Shown: positions 60,911 through 64,000 of the stretch, in pieces
Layout of the letters: each line of letters starts with the position of its first letter
Position numbering within the stretch: position 1 is the first letter of the stretch
Assembly: GCF_000245015.1 (NCBI RefSeq)
Contig: NZ_JH600070.1
Span: forward strand, 3,616,684-3,680,683
Direction: 5' to 3'
DNA from: Beggiatoa alba B18LD
GTDB lineage: Bacteria; Pseudomonadota; Gammaproteobacteria; Beggiatoales; Beggiatoaceae
Length of the DNA stretch: 64,000 nt
The notes under the pieces: model-generated
Seen by the model: only the letters and a program-made list of their open reading frames with translations
Told to the model about the DNA's origin: nothing
The model's database searches: none
Position numbers and translations under genes: made by a program

Positions 60911-62011
60911 ATAATAAACCCCACCCAAAATGCACGCACTACGTGCACCTGTAACACTGGGTAAATTCCCTGTTGCTAACATTAAGCGTTGTTTTGCTAA
61001 CCATGCAAAACACATTGCCTCAACCCAATCAGGCGCAATGCCATGTTGTTCTGTTGATTCTACAGGGCAAGTCATTTGGGCTTGTAATAATTCCATTAAA
61101 TATTGATTGTGTACCCCACCACCACAGACTAATAACCTATCAGGCTGATAATGACTAGCCGCTTGTGCAATGCTAATCGCTGTAAATTGTGTGAGCGTTG
61201 CCTGAATATCTGTAGGGTTTTGCCTCTTTTCTTGTAGATAAGTCGCTAACCACGCTAAATTAAAATAGTCTCGTCCTGTACTTTTTGGGGGAGCTTTTGC
61301 TAAATAAGCATCAGATAAAAGTGTTTGTAATAAATCAGGTAAAACCTTACCTTGTCGCCCCCATGTGCCCTGTGTATCGACAGCAATGCCACGTTGTTGA
61401 TAAGACCATGCGTCTAATAATGCGTTGCCTGCTCCTGTATCAAAGCCAATGACGGGCATATTGTGATTTGCAGGTAAAACGGTGATATTAGCAATACCGC
61501 CAATATTGACCACAATACGACATTCTGTCGGATGTTGAAAAATAGCTTGGTGAAAAGCAGGGACTAATGGCGCACCTTGTCCCCCTGCGGCAATATCACG
61601 ACGGCGAAAATCAGCAACAACAGGGATTTTAGTTTGTTCAGCAATAATATTTGGGTCGCCTAATTGGCAGGTATAAGGCGGGTTACAATGCAGTTGATGG
61701 TAAATGGTTTGCCCATGACTGCCAATTGCGGTAATACGATGGCGGGCGATTTGTTGAGTGTTGAGTAAGGTTAAAACAGCGTGCGAAAAAGTCTGTGCAA
61801 TGGCAACATCTAATTGAATTATCTCTGCTAATGGTGTGTTGGCTTGGCTGATTTGGCTCACTTGTAAAATTTGTTGTCGTAGTTGACTATCCCATGAATG
61901 ACTATGCACCGCTTGTAAGTTGGGTTGTGTCGTTGAAAAGTCGACTAAAGCAACATCAATGGCATCGACACTTGTGCCTGAGATAATGCCAATAAATAAT
62001 TGTTCACTCAT
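60908..62011 (-). CDS. anmK: Anhydro-N-acetylmuramic acid kinase AnmK
   Basis: A 367-aa ASKHA-fold kinase. GIISGTSVDAIDVALVDF opens the ATP-binding lobe; HGQTIYHQLHCNPPYTCQLGDPNIIAEQTKIPVVADFRRRDIAAGGQGAPLVPAFH and NIGGIANITVLP are AnmK hallmarks; LLVCGGGVHNQYLMELL is the second phosphate segment. It phosphorylates anhydroMurNAc in peptidoglycan recycling, together with NagZ. Only the last residues (GGVYY-stop) touch the adjacent repeat, which supplies the TAA. Confidence 0.97.
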   Translation of the reverse strand: MSEQLFIGIISGTSVDAIDVALVDFSTTQPNLQAVHSHSWDSQLRQQILQVSQISQANTPLAEIIQLDVAIAQTFSHAVLTLLNTQQIARHRITAIGSHGQTIYHQLHCNPPYTCQLGDPNIIAEQTKIPVVADFRRRDIAAGGQGAPLVPAFHQAIFQHPTECRIVVNIGGIANITVLPANHNMPVIGFDTGAGNALLDAWSYQQRGIAVDTQGTWGRQGKVLPDLLQTLLSDAYLAKAPPKSTGRDYFNLAWLATYLQEKRQNPTDIQATLTQFTAISIAQAASHYQPDRLLVCGGGVHNQYLMELLQAQMTCPVESTEQHGIAPDWVEAMCFAWLAKQRLMLATGNLPSVTGARSACILGGVYY

Positions 62012-62027
62012 AAAAAACTCTCAAAAA

Positions 62028-62060
62028 AAAGACACTGCCGTTTTAACGAACAGTGTCTTT
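62028..62060 (-). terminator. Terminator of the pilin gene
   Basis: Ten-bp arms AAAGACACTG/CAGTGTCTTT with a 13-nt loop; on the minus strand eight T follow. It is 25 nt past the pilin stop codon. Confidence 0.9.
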
Positions 62061-62084
62061 ATCTTTTGCAATGAAATTAAGTTA

Positions 62085-62549
62085 TTACCAACAATCTGCG
62101 CTTGTTGTTCCCGTCGCGCCTTTTGTTCCTGTGGCATTAAGCGTGAATGAAGTACATTTTGTATCTTTTGCTTGTACCCCTGATGTAGGGGCTTTTGCTT
62201 CAACAACAAAGTTTGTTGCGGTTGCGGTTGTTAACCGAATTTCATAGTAGCCTTCTTTAGAGCAAGCAACACCAGTTGCAACAGTACATTTACCTGTTTT
62301 AGAACCAAAGCCTTTTGTATCTTTATTAGGCATTAATAGCTCCATGGTTGTTGCATATGCATTATGGTCAGCGTAATAAGTTTCTTGCAATTGTGTCACT
62401 TCACTTAAGGATACTTTCGCATCTGACCGACGTGCTTTCTCTACATAGGATTGATAAGTAGGAACTGCAATTGCCACTAATATAGCAATAATAGCGACAA
62501 CTGACATTAATTCTAACATTGAAAACCCGTTTTCTTTTCTGCGTATCAT
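62085..62549 (-). CDS. Type IV pilin PilE-like
   Basis: A 154-aa prepilin. The leader MIRRKENG is cleaved before F9 (G-F junction) and E13 is the conserved Glu5 of the mature pilin (FSMLELMSVVAIIAILVAIAVPTYQSYVEKARR). The C-terminal domain has two pairs of cysteines (CTVATGVAC and CTSF...ADCW). The family match is PilE minor or major pilin, secreted and assembled by the type IV pilus machine. It lies after the pilY1 gene, which fits a fimT-pilVWX-pilY1-pilE cluster reaching beyond the window. Confidence 0.92.
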   Translation of the reverse strand: MIRRKENGFSMLELMSVVAIIAILVAIAVPTYQSYVEKARRSDAKVSLSEVTQLQETYYADHNAYATTMELLMPNKDTKGFGSKTGKCTVATGVACSKEGYYEIRLTTATATNFVVEAKAPTSGVQAKDTKCTSFTLNATGTKGATGTTSADCW

Positions 62550-62581
62550 CGTATTCTCCTGAATACCTTCAGTGTGTTAAT

Positions 62582-62611
62582 GGGACTCTTTAATTTAATG
62601 TAAAGAGTCCC
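62582..62611 (-). terminator. Stem-loop between pilY1 and pilE
   Basis: Arms GGGACTCTTTA (62582-62592) and TAAAGAGTCCC (62601-62611) with an 8-nt loop. It lies 22 nt beyond the pilY1 stop codon. There is no T run, so it may separate rather than stop the two messages. Confidence 0.55.
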
Positions 62612-62632
62612 TTAACAACTGATATGTCCCGA

Positions 62633-64000
62633 CTATTCTTGTCGCCAGAAAGTGGGGGTTAGGGTAATTTGATTAATTGACCCTGCATTGACAGGTTGAA
62701 CCGCTAATGGAATACCCAATGCATCATTAGCTGCTCCATTGGCACTAAAGCCTTCATTGGCAGTATCAGGGTCGTTAGAGATGAGACGAATATCACCATT
62801 GGATAAGAACATGGCTGAAATATCAGAAGTAATCCCTTCTTTAATTTCTCGAGAACGTTCATCTCCGTATGCAGAGACAGCGGTAAATAAGCTGACCGCG
62901 TACAAGAAGCTTGTACCATCACCACTGGATTCACAAATTGAATTTGGGCACGCGCCTAATGAGTCACCATGCGCTTGGTGAGCTGACCATGCAGATTCAT
63001 CAATAGAGATGGTGTGGGCATTGCTATTATTACCCGGTGGGTAGTGACAAATAATAACTTTACCTTTCTTCAGCTCTGCTTCAGGGTCAAAGGGCGGTGA
63101 GTAGGTCGTGAAATATACTTTACTATCTAACACAACAGGTGACGCTAAGGTCTTTTCACCATTGTCATAGTTAAAGTTGATGAACCACCCTCTACCATTT
63201 TGTAAGGCATCCAATTCAGATTGAATCGCGGTTTCATTATCACCTGTGTATTTTGTGCCAATCACATCTGTTGTGACATCAAACAAATTAGTTTGCGTGA
63301 TGGTGCAGAACTTTTTATCTGATGCAACCGATGCGGTGGGTGTGCTTGCACATGTTTTAAATGTCCCATCAGATTCACGGGCATCTCTGAAGCTTTCATA
63401 AGTTGTCGCGTTATCACGTAAAACATAGAATTGGTCTTGGATTGAACGCCCTAAGGGGTTAGGACGATTACCTGTGCCAATTGTAACAGCATCAAATGCG
63501 GCATCCGCAAAGCGTTCATCAGGCGTTGGTACACGAGCAACATCAGGCGCGTAAAAGAATTTACGGGCATTTTTCTCATCCGTTACATCGCTGAGTATGG
63601 CTAAGAGTCCGACAATGGGTTGTTTGATAGCGGTATCCTTAAAGCTGCTTAAATCCAACCGCCAAACTTGTCCGCCTAAATCGCCAACATATAAGCGGTC
63701 TGTCGTATTATCGCCAGTGCTATCCATGAAGGAAATTTCAGAGGGAATCCCATAAATCATCTTCGGAATATTAAGACCGCTGGCTGTTGAGTAGCCGGTA
63801 TAAGGCTTGTTAACGATTGTTGAACCCCCTTTCCAAATTAACTTGCCTGTTTTGGCATTGACGATGAAGATAGCATTACCACCTGAATTGCTTTCTCCCT
63901 CAACATCACCAGGAAAACCACCGCCAAAGATTAAGGTCACAAGGATTTTATCACCGAAATTAACCGCCGTTACTTTAGGTGCTGACCATGTATAAGCTAA
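62633..64000 (-). CDS. pilY1: PilY1 C-terminal part (runs off the window)
   Basis: At least 455 codons of a PilY1-like type IV pilus tip adhesin; the frame is open to position 64000, so the start is outside. The eight-bladed beta-propeller is recognisable: SAPKVTAVNFGD, LIFGGGFPGDVEGESN, AIFIVNAKTGKLIWKGG and DSTGDNTTDRLYVGDLGGQVWRLDL (a D-x-T-x-D-N-x-T-D calcium-type loop). The inner part contains a cysteine-containing insert (ICHYPPGNNSNAHTISIDES, 63000-63050) that is also known from other secreted proteins. It caps the pilus and is needed for attachment and motility. Confidence 0.88.
   Translation of the reverse strand, partial: LAYTWSAPKVTAVNFGDKILVTLIFGGGFPGDVEGESNSGGNAIFIVNAKTGKLIWKGGSTIVNKPYTGYSTASGLNIPKMIYGIPSEISFMDSTGDNTTDRLYVGDLGGQVWRLDLSSFKDTAIKQPIVGLLAILSDVTDEKNARKFFYAPDVARVPTPDERFADAAFDAVTIGTGNRPNPLGRSIQDQFYVLRDNATTYESFRDARESDGTFKTCASTPTASVASDKKFCTITQTNLFDVTTDVIGTKYTGDNETAIQSELDALQNGRGWFINFNYDNGEKTLASPVVLDSKVYFTTYSPPFDPEAELKKGKVIICHYPPGNNSNAHTISIDESAWSAHQAHGDSLGACPNSICESSGDGTSFLYAVSLFTAVSAYGDERSREIKEGITSDISAMFLSNGDIRLISNDPDTANEGFSANGAANDALGIPLAVQPVNAGSINQITLTPTFWRQE

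Overview
The window looks like a chromosomal segment of a filamentous, sulfur-oxidising, nitrogen-fixing gammaproteobacterium of the Beggiatoa/Thiothrix group. Pointers are a moderately AT-rich composition, a SoxXA sulfur-oxidation cytochrome, a sulfur-globule-like Gly/Tyr-rich envelope protein, a nif-type Fe-S assembly cluster (iscA-nifU-nifS) behind a NifA/sigma-54 promoter, type IV pilus genes, and several families of dispersed palindromic intergenic repeats. The taxon is inferred from gene content, not from a marker gene; no rRNA or tRNA gene was seen.

Layout. 1-3.6 kb: start of aroE (cut by the window edge), a six-helix membrane protein with a His-rich loop, ubiX, a LON-domain protein and a PEGA-repeat envelope protein behind a sigma-54-like promoter. 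3.6-6.7 kb: a complete TRAP dicarboxylate-type transporter (dctP-dctQ-dctM). 7.0-8.9 kb: a proteobacterial sortase locus with a PdsR-type response regulator, a previously unmarked 46-residue membrane peptide behind a good sigma-54 promoter, and a class GN sortase. 9-19 kb: housekeeping and central metabolism (ETF-ubiquinone oxidoreductase, cpdA, ispD, ftsB, a MerR regulator, malQ plus GH57, a LutA-like protein, purU, nagZ).

19.4-34.5 kb: a cell-surface/exopolysaccharide region. It holds a giant choice-of-anchor-D repeat protein, an O-antigen-ligase-like polymerase, a FecR protein, VanZ, two glycosyltransferases, a carbamoyltransferase split by a 923-bp IS5-family element with a visible target duplication, a methyltransferase, a GDP-mannose 3,5-epimerase-like enzyme, a GNAT enzyme and an HprK-like kinase overlapping a PqqD-like chaperone. 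34.6-38.8 kb: Uup ABC-F ATPase, Uma2 nuclease, bacteriohemerythrin and an MFS transporter.

38.9-43.6 kb: the nif Fe-S island, with a NifZ-like protein and an unknown 83-aa partner on one strand, iscA-nifU-nifS on the other, and a separate unknown 347-aa protein that carries its own NifA site and sigma-54 promoter. 43.7-52.6 kb: fused SoxX-SoxA, an outer-membrane barrel, a HEAT-like protein, ileS, a dense repeat cluster and the sulfur globule protein. 52.6-64 kb: MarR regulator, CAP-domain lipoprotein, dut, a REC-histidine-kinase hybrid, a 1350-aa double glycosyltransferase, a tail-anchored degenerate J-domain protein, anmK, a pilE-type pilin and the C-terminal part of pilY1 (runs off the window).

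Four intergenic sites match the sigma-54 -24/-12 consensus closely, and two of these have a TGT-N10-ACA NifA site 85-100 bp upstream. This links the Fe-S genes and one uncharacterised protein to nitrogen fixation, and suggests that the sortase operon and the PEGA protein are also sigma-54 controlled.
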